A stretch of 64,000 nucleotides of DNA from Teichococcus wenyumeiae (GTDB taxonomy: Bacteria; Pseudomonadota; Alphaproteobacteria; Acetobacterales; Acetobacteraceae): NCBI RefSeq assembly GCF_003696345.1, contig NZ_RFLX01000007.1, positions 62,001 to 126,000 of the forward strand, read 5' to 3'. The notes under the pieces are model-generated. The model saw only the letters and a program-made list of their open reading frames with translations, was not told the origin of the DNA and made no database searches. This document shows, in pieces, positions 27,689 through 36,190 of the stretch; the stretch's first letter is position 1; each line of letters opens with the position of its first letter. A program made the translations under genes and the position numbers.

Positions 27689-27722
27689 TGGCCGCTGGTC
27701 GCGTTTTCGTGACTGGCGGCCA
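27689..27722 (+). terminator. Hairpin after purB
   Basis: A 15-bp stem with three G-U pairs (TGGCCGC and GCGGCCA ends) around a TTTT loop, 7 bases after the purB stop. It lacks a following T run, so it is a weak terminator call. Confidence 0.35.
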
Positions 27723-27800
27723 CCGCAGCGCCCCCCGGGTGCCACCGTTCCGCCTCAGATGACCCCGAAATTCAGGTGCATGACGAGGAGGAACTGCCAG

Positions 27801-28133
27801 ATGCCACGTCTTCTCAAATCCGGCTTTTTCGCCAGGATCGCTTCCGCCGCGCTGCTGGCCACCGGCCTCGGTTTCGGTGCCCTGAGCCTGCCGGGAGAAG
27901 CCCAGGCCGCCCCTGCCCGGCCCGTGGTCGCCGCGCCATTGGCGCAGCCCGACGTGCAGGCGGTGCAATACTACCGGCATCCGCCGCCACCGCCGCGCCA
28001 CTGGCGCCGTGGTCCGCCGCCGCGCCACTGGGGTCCGCCGCCGCGTGCCCGCTATTATGGCCCGCCGCCGCGCTGGCACCGTGGCCCGCCGCCTCGCCAC
28101 TGGCATCACCCGCCGCCGCGTTACCGCTATTGA
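27801..28133 (+). CDS. Secreted Pro/Arg/His/Tyr-rich repetitive protein
   Basis: A 110-residue protein with a clear export signal (residues 1-34, cleavage near GEAQA) and a mature part built from about seven imperfect PPPRHW or PPPRxxH units. The tail is strongly basic, rich in His, Trp and Tyr. GAGGAGGAACT just upstream is a strong ribosome site and fixes the ATG at 27801. Similar short basic proteins occur in acetic-acid and rhizobial relatives without known function; metal, heme or envelope binding would fit the composition but is a guess. Confidence 0.75.
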   Translation: MPRLLKSGFFARIASAALLATGLGFGALSLPGEAQAAPARPVVAAPLAQPDVQAVQYYRHPPPPPRHWRRGPPPRHWGPPPRARYYGPPPRWHRGPPPRHWHHPPPRYRY

Positions 28134-28140
28134 GCACGAA

Positions 28141-28172
28141 AAAGGGCCAGGGGATCGCTCCCCTGGCCCTTT
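28141..28172. terminator. Bidirectional intrinsic terminator
   Basis: A perfect 13-bp stem, AAAGGGCCAGGGG and CCCCTGGCCCTTT, with loop ATCGCT, between the convergent Pro-rich and ubiK genes. The A and T ends of the stem serve as U tracts in either direction. Confidence 0.85.
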
Positions 28173-28188
28173 CCGCTGGCCACCAGCC

Positions 28189-28575
28189 TCAGGCGAGGCT
28201 GGCAGGGTCCTTCGGGTCTTCCTTGGGGCTGGGGGAAACCGGAGCCTCCTCTTCCGCCGCCGGCGCGGCCTTGGGGACAGCGGCGGCATCGATGCCGAGC
28301 TTCGCCTCCAGCGCCGCGACGCGCGCGGCCAGGGCGGTGGATTCCTCGCGCGCCCGGCGGGCCACTTCCATGGCGGCGTCCAGGTCCTCGCGCCGCACCA
28401 GCTCCAGCCGCTGCACCAGCATCTCGACCTGCGACTTCACCGCCGCTTCCAGCTCGGACCGCGCGCCGGCGAAGACAGAAAAGGCCCCGCCCGCGACGCC
28501 CGCCAGGTCGTCAAAGAAGCGCCCGCGCCGGCCAGGGCCGTGTCCGGTGCCGCTCTCGCTCTTGGTATCCGTCAT
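28189..28575 (-). CDS. ubiK: UbiK-like ubiquinone biosynthesis accessory factor (BMFP domain)
   Basis: A 128-residue protein. A short amphipathic segment (FFDDLAGVAGGAFSVFAGARSEL, about 20-42) precedes a coiled coil with VKSQVEMLVQRLELVRREDLDAAMEVA, the BMFP/DUF526 core, and ALAARVAALEAKLG. The C-terminal 35 residues are Ala/Pro/Glu-rich and disordered. In Escherichia coli UbiK assists the Ubi complex in aerobic ubiquinone synthesis. It is divergent from hldD; ubiK close to lgt is a common alphaproteobacterial neighbourhood. Confidence 0.85.
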   Translation of the reverse strand: MTDTKSESGTGHGPGRRGRFFDDLAGVAGGAFSVFAGARSELEAAVKSQVEMLVQRLELVRREDLDAAMEVARRAREESTALAARVAALEAKLGIDAAAVPKAAPAAEEEAPVSPSPKEDPKDPASLA

Positions 28576-28742
28576 CCCAAACCTCCAAAACGCCGGTGAA
28601 ACAGACCTGATAGCCAGGGCGGGTCGCCCGGCATCGGCGCTTGCCGCTGTCACGGCACGGCGCCTATACCCGGCGCGCCCGGGGAACAACCCCGGGCTGC
28701 CACATCGCGGAAGGCTCTGCGCGCCCTGATGGACCCTGCCCC

Positions 28743-29735
28743 ATGTATCTAGTGACCGGAGGCGCCGGTTTCATCGGCTCCAATCTCGTGGCGGCGCTTT
28801 GTGCCCGTGGCGAGGAAGTTCTGGTGGTGGACCGGCTGCGTGCCGGGGAGGCCGGGCGCGAGAAGTGGCGCAACCTGGCGCACCACAACATCGCCGGCAT
28901 CCTGAGCCCGGACCGGCTCTGGGCCTATCTGGCCGATGCGCCGCGCCCCAAGGCCATCCTGCACCTGGGCGCCATCAGCGACACCACGGTGCACGACGGT
29001 GATCTGGTGGCAGAGAACAACCTGTCCCTGACGCTGCGCCTGTTTTCCTGGTGCGCGGATTATGGGGTGCCGCTGATCTATGCCTCCTCCGCCGCCACCT
29101 ATGGCGGGGGCGAGCAGGGCTTCGACGACGATGCATCGCCCGAGGCGCTGGCCAGGCTGCGGCCGCTGAACCTTTACGGCTGGTCGAAGCACGCCACGGA
29201 TCGGCGCATCGCCGACCTGCTGGCGCGCGGCCGCAAGGCGCCGCCGCAATGGGCCGGGCTGAAGTTCTTCAACGTCTACGGCTCCAATGAATTCCACAAG
29301 GGCCGCATGGCCAGCGTGGTGCTGCACAAGTTCCGCCAGATCATGTCGGACATGCCGGCCACCCTGTTCCGCTCCGACCGCGAGGGCATCGCGGATGGCG
29401 AGCAACTGCGCGACTTCGTCCATGTGGACGATTGCGTCGAGGTGATGCTCTGGCTGCTGGACAACCCGCAGGTGTCCGGCCTGTTCAATGTCGGCACCGG
29501 CACGGCGCGGTCCTTCCTGGACCTGACGCGCGCCATCTATGCCGCGCTGGGCAAGGAGCCCGAAATCTCCTTCGTGGACATGCCGATCGATCTGGAAGGC
29601 AAGTACCAGTACTACACCCAGGCCCGCATGGACCGGCTGCGCGCCGCCGGCTTCACCGGCGCCGCCACGGGGCTGGAGGATGGGGTGGCGCGCTACGTGC
29701 AGCGCTACCTGACCCAGACCGACCCCTACGTCTGA
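28743..29735 (+). CDS. hldD: ADP-L-glycero-D-manno-heptose 6-epimerase
   Basis: A 330-residue short-chain epimerase making ADP-L-glycero-D-manno-heptose for the LPS inner core. The NADP-binding loop GGAGFIGSNLV is at residues 6-16, and the catalytic YxxxK pair is in LNLYGWSKHATDRR. SSAATYGGGEQGF and the C-terminal YQYYTQARMDRLRAAG match HldD. The ATG at 28743 gives MYLVTGGAG. It is 14 bases ahead of lgt and no other hld genes lie nearby. Confidence 0.93.
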   Translation: MYLVTGGAGFIGSNLVAALCARGEEVLVVDRLRAGEAGREKWRNLAHHNIAGILSPDRLWAYLADAPRPKAILHLGAISDTTVHDGDLVAENNLSLTLRLFSWCADYGVPLIYASSAATYGGGEQGFDDDASPEALARLRPLNLYGWSKHATDRRIADLLARGRKAPPQWAGLKFFNVYGSNEFHKGRMASVVLHKFRQIMSDMPATLFRSDREGIADGEQLRDFVHVDDCVEVMLWLLDNPQVSGLFNVGTGTARSFLDLTRAIYAALGKEPEISFVDMPIDLEGKYQYYTQARMDRLRAAGFTGAATGLEDGVARYVQRYLTQTDPYV

Positions 29736-29749
29736 GGGCCCAAGCCGGC

Positions 29750-30559
29750 ATGCTCCCTGTCATAGCCTTTCCCGCCATCGACCCGGTGCTGGTGCATCTG
29801 GGCCCGCTGGCCATCCGCTGGTATGCGCTGGCCTATATCGTCGGCATTGTCATCGGCTGGCAGTGGATGAAGCGGCTGGTGGTGCTGAAGCCCGCTGTGG
29901 CCACCCCGCAGCAGGTGGACGATTTCGTCACCTGGGCGGTGCTGGGCGTCATCCTGGGCGGCCGGCTGGGCTATGTGCTCTTCTACGGCTTCGAGCGGTA
30001 CCTGACCGCGCCCTGGGAAGCCCTCTACGTCTGGCAGGGCGGCATGTCTTTCCATGGCGGCGCGGCGGGCGTGATCCTGGCGATCTTCCTGTATTGCCGG
30101 CAGCAGAAGCTCAGCTTCCTGGGCTTCGGGGACCGCATCTGCGCCGTGGTGCCGGTGGGCCTCTTCTTTGGCCGCCTCGCCAATTTCATCAATGGCGAGC
30201 TCTGGGGCCGTGTCTCGGACGTGCCCTGGGCCATGGTCTTCCCGACCGGCGGGCCGGAGCCGCGCCACCCCAGCCAGCTTTACCAGGCCGCCATGGAAGG
30301 ACTGATCCTGCTGCTCATCGTGCAGGTGCTGGTGCATATCCCGGCCATCCGGGCGCGGCTGGGCTTCGTGGCCGGCGCCTTCCTGGCCGGCTACGGCGTC
30401 GCCCGCATGGTGGGCGAGCTGTTCCGCCAGCCGGACGCGCAGCTCGGCTTCCTCTTCGCCGGCCTCACCATGGGGCAGCTTCTTTCCATCCCGATGGTGC
30501 TGGTCGGCGCCTTCCTGATGCTGCGCGCCAAGCCCGTGACCCGGAGCGTGACGGCTTGA
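29750..30559 (+). CDS. lgt: Phosphatidylglycerol-prolipoprotein diacylglyceryl transferase
   Basis: A 269-residue inner-membrane enzyme that adds diacylglycerol to the lipobox cysteine of prolipoproteins, the first step of lipoprotein maturation. The Lgt signature GRLANFINGELWGR is intact, with WQGGMSFHGGAAG carrying the essential His and RHPSQLYQA near the C-half. Seven hydrophobic segments are evident. The stop overlaps the midA TTG start. The window itself encodes several lipoprotein clients. Confidence 0.96.
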   Translation: MLPVIAFPAIDPVLVHLGPLAIRWYALAYIVGIVIGWQWMKRLVVLKPAVATPQQVDDFVTWAVLGVILGGRLGYVLFYGFERYLTAPWEALYVWQGGMSFHGGAAGVILAIFLYCRQQKLSFLGFGDRICAVVPVGLFFGRLANFINGELWGRVSDVPWAMVFPTGGPEPRHPSQLYQAAMEGLILLLIVQVLVHIPAIRARLGFVAGAFLAGYGVARMVGELFRQPDAQLGFLFAGLTMGQLLSIPMVLVGAFLMLRAKPVTRSVTA

Positions 30560-31566
30560 GCGAGGCGGAACGCCTCGACCACTTCATGGCTCGCGCGGCG
30601 GCGGCCTATTACGCCGGGCGCGAGCCATTCGGCGCGCGGGGGGACTTCACCACCGCGCCCGAGATGTCCCAGGCCTTCGGCGAATGCCTGGGCCTCTGGG
30701 CCGCCGTGGTCTGGCAGGGGATGGGCGCGCCCTCCCCGCTGCATCTGGTGGAATGCGGCCCCGGGCGCGGCACGCTGATGGCGGATGCGCTGCGTGGCAT
30801 CGCCACCGCCCTGCCGCCCTTCCGCGCCGCGCTGCGGGTGCATCTGGTGGAAGCCAGCCCCGGCCTGCGCGCCGTGCAGGCCGCGACGCTGGGCGCAGGC
30901 GTGGCGGAATGGCACGACAGCCTCAACACCGTGCCGCCCGGCCCCGCCATCATCCTGGGCAACGAGTTCCTGGACGCGCTGCCGATCCGCCAGTTCATCC
31001 GCCGTGGCGAGGGCTGGATGGAACGCTTCGTGCGTGACGGCGCCTTTGTCGAGCAGCCCGCCGAGAACCCGCCCCCCCTGCCCGCCGAAGCCCCCGAGGG
31101 GGCCGTGCAGGAATGGAACGAGGCCGGCGAGGCTTTTATTCGTGCCCTTTCCGCCCGTCTTGCCACACAGGGCGGTGCCGCGCTGTTTCTGGATTACGGC
31201 CCGGCCGAGAGCGGGTTGGGCGACAGTCTCCAGGCGCTGGCCAACCACCGCGCCGCCGATCCGCTGTCCGAGCCCGGCAGCGTCGACATCACCGCCCATG
31301 TGGATTTCGCCGCGCTTGCCCGCACGGCGCGTGCCGCAGGTGTCGCCGCGCACGGCCCGGTGCCGCAGGGCATCTTCCTGCAGGCGCTGGGGCTGGTGAC
31401 GCGCGCCGCCATGCTGGCCCGCGCCGCGCCGCATTCCGCCGGCATGCAGCTTTCCGCCGCCCAGCGGCTGATCGCGCCCGAGGGCATGGGCCGGCTGTTC
31501 AAGGCCCTGGCCCTGACCCATCCTGCCCTTCCCGCCCCGCCTGGCTTCGAGGTATCCGCCCCATGA
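30556..31566 (+). CDS. SAM-dependent methyltransferase, NDUFAF7/MidA family
   Basis: A 336-residue DUF185 protein. Its mitochondrial relative NDUFAF7 dimethylates an arginine of complex I subunit NDUFS2 during assembly; the bacterial substrate is unproven. Motifs: REPFGARGDFTTAPEMSQAFGE, SAM loop LVECGPGRGTLMADALR, and IILGNEFLDALPIRQF. The TTG at 30556 overlaps the lgt stop as TTGA; an ATG at 30586 would cut the conserved N-terminal helix. The stop overlaps pgeF as ATGA. Confidence 0.92.
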   Translation: MSEAERLDHFMARAAAAYYAGREPFGARGDFTTAPEMSQAFGECLGLWAAVVWQGMGAPSPLHLVECGPGRGTLMADALRGIATALPPFRAALRVHLVEASPGLRAVQAATLGAGVAEWHDSLNTVPPGPAIILGNEFLDALPIRQFIRRGEGWMERFVRDGAFVEQPAENPPPLPAEAPEGAVQEWNEAGEAFIRALSARLATQGGAALFLDYGPAESGLGDSLQALANHRAADPLSEPGSVDITAHVDFAALARTARAAGVAAHGPVPQGIFLQALGLVTRAAMLARAAPHSAGMQLSAAQRLIAPEGMGRLFKALALTHPALPAPPGFEVSAP

Positions 31567-32333
31567 CCGCCGAATTCCTCTCCGACGCGGCGCTGGATGG
31601 CCTGCCGCATGGCTTCTTCACCCGGCGCGGCGGCGTCTCCTCCGGCAGCTTCGCCTCGCTGAACTGCTCCCTCTCCGGCCGCGACGACCCGGATGCCGTG
31701 GCCCGCAACCGGGCGCTGGCCATGGAGGCCATCGGCATCGCGCCCGCCGCGCTTTCCTCCACCGTGCAGGTGCATGGGCCCGTCGTGGCGCAGGTGACCG
31801 CCCCCATCCCGCCCGATGCCCGCCCGCAGGCGGATGCCATGGTCACCGACCGACCCGGCCTCGCGCTCGGCATCATCACCGCCGATTGCGGCCCCATTCT
31901 TTTCGCGGACCGCGCGGCGGGGGTGGTGGGCGCGGCCCATGCCGGCTGGCGTGGCGCGGTGGGCGGCGTGCTGGAAGCCACCATCGCGGCCATGGAGGCC
32001 CTGGGCGCGCAGCGGCGGAACATCGCCGCCGTGGTCGGCCCCTGCATCCGCCAGCCCTCCTACGAGGTCGGGCCGGACATGCGGGACGCCGCCCTGGCGC
32101 AATCCGCCGAGGCCGCCCGCTTCTTCGCCCCCGGGCAGCGGGAGGACCGCTGGCAGTTCGACCTCGCCGGCTATTGCGCCGCGCGGCTGCGCGCGGCGGG
32201 GGCCGGGTTGGTTTCCGTGGTGGCGGCGGATACGCTGGTGGAGGAAGACCGCTTCTTCTCCTACCGCCGCAACACGCTGCGTGGCGGCGGGCCGATCGGC
32301 CACCAGCTCTCGGCCATCGCCCTGCCCGCCTAG
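31563..32333 (+). CDS. pgeF: Purine nucleoside phosphorylase/laccase-domain protein, PgeF/YfiH family
   Basis: A 256-residue protein of the multicopper-polyphenol-oxidase-like family. In Escherichia coli YfiH (PgeF) hydrolyses a mis-incorporated L-Ser peptidoglycan precursor; eukaryotic relatives act on purine nucleosides. Metal/active residues are in VQVHG, ITADCGPILF, HAGWRGAV and GPCIRQPSYEVG. The start overlaps midA as ATGA. It belongs to the lgt-midA-pgeF unit common in the class. Confidence 0.92.
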   Translation: MTAEFLSDAALDGLPHGFFTRRGGVSSGSFASLNCSLSGRDDPDAVARNRALAMEAIGIAPAALSSTVQVHGPVVAQVTAPIPPDARPQADAMVTDRPGLALGIITADCGPILFADRAAGVVGAAHAGWRGAVGGVLEATIAAMEALGAQRRNIAAVVGPCIRQPSYEVGPDMRDAALAQSAEAARFFAPGQREDRWQFDLAGYCAARLRAAGAGLVSVVAADTLVEEDRFFSYRRNTLRGGGPIGHQLSAIALPA

Positions 32334-32397
32334 GGCAACCCCGCCCCGCCCGCCGATGTTCTGCTTTTTCGTCCTTCCTTCATGATGGTGTTCTGCA

Positions 32398-33414
32398 TTG
32401 CCCTGGTCTGACTTCCTGCGGCGCCGCCTGCCGCTGGTGCTGCTGCTGCTCGCCGCCGCCTGTGGCGACCTGCCGCAACCCTATCGGGGCAATCCGGGTG
32501 GCGAGGCCGCGCGGCTGGCACTGCCGCCCGCCTATCGCATCGCCGTGGTGAAGCCCACGGATGCCATGCTCTCGGATGAAGCCGCCAAGGACCTGGCCGA
32601 GGCCATGGCCATCGCCCTGCGCGATGCCGAGGTGCCGGCCACCGTCACCGCGCCGCTGCCGCTGGACCTGCGGCTCACCATCGTGGCGCAGCGGCCGGAC
32701 GCCAACCGCAACACGGTGGTGCCGCGCTACACCCTCTACGACGCCGATGGTGCGTCGCTCGCCAGCAACACCGGCGCCCCGGTGCCGCTGAAGGCCTGGG
32801 CCAGCGAGGCTCCCAGCGTGTTCAAGAGCCTGGGTGACCGCGATGCCCCCGGCATCGCCAAGTTGCTCTCGGGCATCGAGGCCGCGCGCAAGGAAAGCCA
32901 CCCGCAAAGCCTGACCGGCAAGGCCGCGCCGCGCCTGCGGCTGGTGCCGGTGAAGGGTGCCCCGGGCGACGGCAATGCCGCGCTCACCGCCCGCATGGAG
33001 GAATTCCTGACCAAGCGCGGCCTGGTGCCGCAGAACAATGCCGAGGGTGCCGACTATGGCGTCGAAGGCCGCGTCACCATGGCCGATGCCCCCAACAACC
33101 AGCAGCGCGTCGAGGTGCTCTGGATCGTCACACGGCGGGACGGGCAGGAAATCGGCCAGGTGCTGCAGATGAACGAGGTGCCGAAGGGCAGCCTGAACCG
33201 CTTCTGGGCCGATGTGGCCTATGTGGTGGCGGACGAGGCCTCGGCCGGCATCCGCGACGTGCTGCGCAACGCCGGCTCGCCGCCGGGCCCGCAGCAGGCG
33301 CCGGAGCCGCCGCCGCGCGGCGCCACCCCCGCCGCGCCGGTGGCGCCGCCGGTCACCGGCCCTGCCGCCGACCTGCCGGTGCCCACCCCGGGCCGCGGGC
33401 GCACGGGCCCATGA
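32398..33414 (+). CDS. Predicted lipoprotein, unknown function
   Basis: Not recognised by name. A 338-residue exported protein beginning at a TTG (32398). A basic n-region (FLRRR), hydrophobic core and lipobox LAAAC near residue 22 indicate a lipoprotein. The mature domain has regular beta-rich sequence (RLTIVAQRPDANRNTVVPRY; YGVEGRVTMADAPNNQQRV) and a final ~55-residue Pro/Ala-rich disordered tail. It overlaps the next gene by four bases (ATGA), so it is part of the pgeF-to-prs unit. Confidence 0.78.
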   Translation: MPWSDFLRRRLPLVLLLLAAACGDLPQPYRGNPGGEAARLALPPAYRIAVVKPTDAMLSDEAAKDLAEAMAIALRDAEVPATVTAPLPLDLRLTIVAQRPDANRNTVVPRYTLYDADGASLASNTGAPVPLKAWASEAPSVFKSLGDRDAPGIAKLLSGIEAARKESHPQSLTGKAAPRLRLVPVKGAPGDGNAALTARMEEFLTKRGLVPQNNAEGADYGVEGRVTMADAPNNQQRVEVLWIVTRRDGQEIGQVLQMNEVPKGSLNRFWADVAYVVADEASAGIRDVLRNAGSPPGPQQAPEPPPRGATPAAPVAPPVTGPAADLPVPTPGRGRTGP

Positions 33415-34235
33415 GCACGCCGCGCCGGCCGCCCATCGGGCGGGACACGAAGCTGTGCATGTCCCTGGCGGGGCGGCCGGGCAATTTCGGCTCCCGCTTC
33501 CACAACCACCTCTATGAGGCGCTGGGGCTGGACTACGTCTACAAGGCCTTCACCACCCGGGACCTGCCGGCGGCCATCGGCGGCATCCGGGCGCTGGGCA
33601 TCCGTGGCTGCGCCATCTCGATGCCCTTCAAGGAGGCCTGTATCCCGCTGCTCGACGGGCTGGCGCCTTCCGCCGCCGCCATCGATTCGGTGAACACCAT
33701 CGTCAACGACGATGGCCTGCTGACCGGCCACAACACCGACTACGCCGCCATCGCCCCGCTGCTGCGCCAGTATGGCGTGCCGGCGGAGACGCCCTTTGTG
33801 GCGCGCGGCAGCGGCGGCATGGGCAAGGCGGTGGTCTCGGCGCTGCGCGATGCCGGCTTCCGCGATGGCACTGTGGTGGCCCGCAACGAGGCCGCCGGGC
33901 GCCGGCTGGCCGAAGGCTGCGGCTATCGCTGGCAGGCCGAGGTGACCAGCGCGCCCCTGCTGGTGAACATCACCCCCATCGGCATGGAAGGCGGCCCCGA
34001 GTCGCGGGACCTCGCCTTCCCCGAGGAATTGATCGAGGCCGCCGACTACATCTTCGACGTGGTGCACCTGCCGCCGGAGACGCCGCTGATCCGCCGCGCC
34101 CGCGAGATGGACAAGGTGGTGATCACCGGCGCGGAAGTGGCGGTCCTTCAGGCGCTGGAGCAGTTCCGCCTTTATACGGGCGTCACGCCCTCTCCCGCCC
34201 AGGTAGAAGCGGCCGCCGCCTTTGCGCGTGGTTGA
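33411..34235 (+). CDS. Shikimate dehydrogenase-like oxidoreductase, HI0607 (SdhL) type
   Basis: A 274-residue NAD(P)-dependent member of the AroE superfamily. The catalytic pair is present: Lys74 in AISMPFKEA and Asp110 in GHNTD. The nucleotide loop is GSGGMGKAVVSAL. The shikimate-carboxylate-binding Ser-x-Ser of true AroE is missing; that place reads GRPGNFGSRFHN, as in the Haemophilus HI0607 group of slow shikimate dehydrogenase-like enzymes. The physiological substrate is therefore probably not shikimate. Start overlaps the preceding lipoprotein stop. Confidence 0.87.
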   Translation: MSTPRRPPIGRDTKLCMSLAGRPGNFGSRFHNHLYEALGLDYVYKAFTTRDLPAAIGGIRALGIRGCAISMPFKEACIPLLDGLAPSAAAIDSVNTIVNDDGLLTGHNTDYAAIAPLLRQYGVPAETPFVARGSGGMGKAVVSALRDAGFRDGTVVARNEAAGRRLAEGCGYRWQAEVTSAPLLVNITPIGMEGGPESRDLAFPEELIEAADYIFDVVHLPPETPLIRRAREMDKVVITGAEVAVLQALEQFRLYTGVTPSPAQVEAAAAFARG

Positions 34236-34286
34236 TGCGGCATGAAGGAGGCGGTCGGCGCATACCCCTCATGCACTACACCGCTG

Positions 34287-34310
34287 CGTGATGGACATCT
34301 TACCGTCACG
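34287..34310. promoter_or_regulatory. Imperfect inverted repeat upstream of prs
   Basis: CGTGATGG and CCGTCACG face each other across 8 bases (7 of 8 matching) in the 149-bp gap before prs. It could be an operator; nothing else supports it. A similar CGTGAC/GTCACG palindrome lies before the csbD-like gene at 57379. Confidence 0.25.
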
Positions 34311-34384
34311 TTGCTACCACGCGCCGTCCTTTGCCGGGTCGGCTTCCCGCCGGCCGCACCCGATGGCCGGAGAAGCCCCCCCGG

Positions 34385-35317
34385 ATGAAGATTATCGCCT
34401 GCAACAGCAACCGTCCCCTCGCCGAGGCGGTGGCCGCCGCACTGAACCTGCCTCTCACCCAGGCATCGGTTCGCCGCTTCGCCGACATGGAGATCTTCGT
34501 CGAGATCCATGACAACGTGCGCGGCGAGGATGTGTTCGTCATCCAGTCGACGAGCTATCCCGCGAACGACAACCTGATGGAGCTGCTGATCATGCTGGAC
34601 GCGCTGCGGCGCGCCAGCGCCAAGCGCATCACGGCCGTCATTCCCTATTTCGGTTATGCGCGGCAGGACCGTAAGTCCGGCTCCCGCACCCCGATCTCGG
34701 CCAAGCTGGTGGCCAACCTGATCGTGGAAGCCGGCGCCGACCGCGTGCTGACGCTGGACCTGCATGCCGGGCAGATCCAGGGCTTCTTCGACATCCCGGT
34801 CGACAACCTCTTCGCTGCGCCCCTTTTCGCCCGTGACATCATGGAGCGCTACAAGGGCCGCGACCTGATGGTCGTCTCCCCGGACGTGGGCGGCGTGGTG
34901 CGCGCCCGCGCCATCGCGGCGCGCCTGCACACCGACCTCGCCATCATCGACAAGCGCCGCCCGCGCGCTGGCGTCTCCGAGGTGATGAACGTCATCGGTG
35001 ACGTGGAAGGCCGCGACTGCATCCTGGTGGACGACATCGTCGATTCGGGCGGCACGCTGTGTAACGCGGCCGAGGCGCTGCTGAAGAACGGGGCTCGCTC
35101 CGCTTCCGTCTATGTCACGCACGGCGTCTTCTCCGGCGGCGCCGTGGCCCGCATCGGCGCCGCGCCGATCGAGGCGATGGTGGTGACGGACAGCATCCAG
35201 GCCACCGAGGCCGTGCGCGTCTCCTCCAACATCCGCCAGTTGACCATCGCGCCGCTGCTGGCCGAGGCGATGCGCCGCATCTCCGAGGAAAGCTCGGTCT
35301 CCACGCTGTTCAACTGA
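34385..35317 (+). CDS. prs: Ribose-phosphate pyrophosphokinase (PRPP synthetase)
   Basis: A 310-residue enzyme making PRPP from ribose 5-phosphate and ATP for nucleotide, His and Trp synthesis. The PRPP synthetase signature [18 protein letters not shown] and the PRPP loop [10 protein letters not shown] are intact. The ATG at 34385 gives [16 protein letters not shown], the canonical start. A 149-bp gap before it suggests its own promoter. A long hairpin follows. Confidence 0.97.
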   Translation: MKIIACNSNRPLAEAVAAALNLPLTQASVRRFADMEIFVEIHDNVRGEDVFVIQSTSYPANDNLMELLIMLDALRRASAKRITAVIPYFGYARQDRKSGSRTPISAKLVANLIVEAGADRVLTLDLHAGQIQGFFDIPVDNLFAAPLFARDIMERYKGRDLMVVSPDVGGVVRARAIAARLHTDLAIIDKRRPRAGVSEVMNVIGDVEGRDCILVDDIVDSGGTLCNAAEALLKNGARSASVYVTHGVFSGGAVARIGAAPIEAMVVTDSIQATEAVRVSSNIRQLTIAPLLAEAMRRISEESSVSTLFN

Positions 35318-35322
35318 CAGCC

Positions 35323-35364
35323 GGCCTCACGGTCCGCGCGGCGCTGCCCGCGGACCGTGAGGCC
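35323..35364 (+). terminator. Long hairpin after prs
   Basis: A perfect 16-bp stem, GGCCTCACGGTCCGCG and its complement, around a 10-base loop, five bases after the prs stop. No T run follows. The rest of the 249-bp gap to the GST gene is GC-rich and I see nothing else in it. Confidence 0.6.
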
Positions 35365-35566
35365 CACCACGCCGGCCGATCTTCCAGGCCGGCCTCCGCC
35401 ACGCCCGCGCCCCTTCGCCCGAAGCGGCGCGCCGCTCCCGGCCCCATGACGCGCCGGCTGCGCCCCCCCGTGCCATCGCGCCGCCGCTGAAGCCGCTGCC
35501 CCCCTCTTGCGGGCCAGGGCTGTGCCGCCGATGCTCCCGGTCGCACACGGTATTCCGAGGGTCTCC

Positions 35567-36190
35567 ATGAAGCTCTATTATTCGCCCGGCGCCTGCTCTG
35601 TCGGCATCCACGTCCTGCTGGAAGAGGTCGGCAAGCCTTTCGACCTGGAGCTGGTGGCGCTGAAGGACCAGGCGCAGAACACGCCGGAATTCCGCGCCAT
35701 CAACCCCAAGGGCAAGGTGCCGGTGCTGCAGCGGGACGACGGCTCGGTGCTGACGGAATTCACCGCTATCGCCTTCTGGCTGGGCGCCAAGTTCCCCGAG
35801 GCCAAGCTGCTGCCGGCGGATGTGGACGCGCAGGCCGATGCGATTTCCTTTGTGGACTACATCACCGGCACGGTGCATCCGAACGGCTTCACCCGCCAGT
35901 TCCGCGCCAGCCGCTTCACCCCCAACCCCGCCGACGAGCCCAAGGTGGTGGAACAGGGCAAGGCCCTGGCCGCTGAATACCTCGAGACCATCGACCGCAC
36001 CTGGAAGGGCGGCGAGTGGGTGGTGCCGCAGGGCTATTCCATCGCCGATGCCGCGCTGTTCTTCGTGGAATACTGGGCGGTGAAGCGCGTCGGCATGCCG
36101 GTGCCGGCCCGCATCGAGGCGCATCTGAAGGCCATGCTGGCCCGCCCGGCGGTGCAGCGCGCGCTGGCGGCCTCGGGCATGGCGGCATGA
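35567..36190 (+). CDS. Glutathione S-transferase, beta-class-like
   Basis: A 207-residue two-domain GST. The N-terminal thioredoxin-like part has MKLYYSPGACSVGIHVLLEE with the Cys/Ser site and NPKGKVPVLQRDDGSVLTE, the cis-Pro and glutathione gamma-Glu contact. The C-terminal helical domain begins near residue 88 and contains YSIADAALFF, the N-capping box. GstA-type enzymes detoxify electrophiles or isomerise substrates. The stop overlaps the phosphatase start as ATGA. Confidence 0.92.
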   Translation: MKLYYSPGACSVGIHVLLEEVGKPFDLELVALKDQAQNTPEFRAINPKGKVPVLQRDDGSVLTEFTAIAFWLGAKFPEAKLLPADVDAQADAISFVDYITGTVHPNGFTRQFRASRFTPNPADEPKVVEQGKALAAEYLETIDRTWKGGEWVVPQGYSIADAALFFVEYWAVKRVGMPVPARIEAHLKAMLARPAVQRALAASGMAA

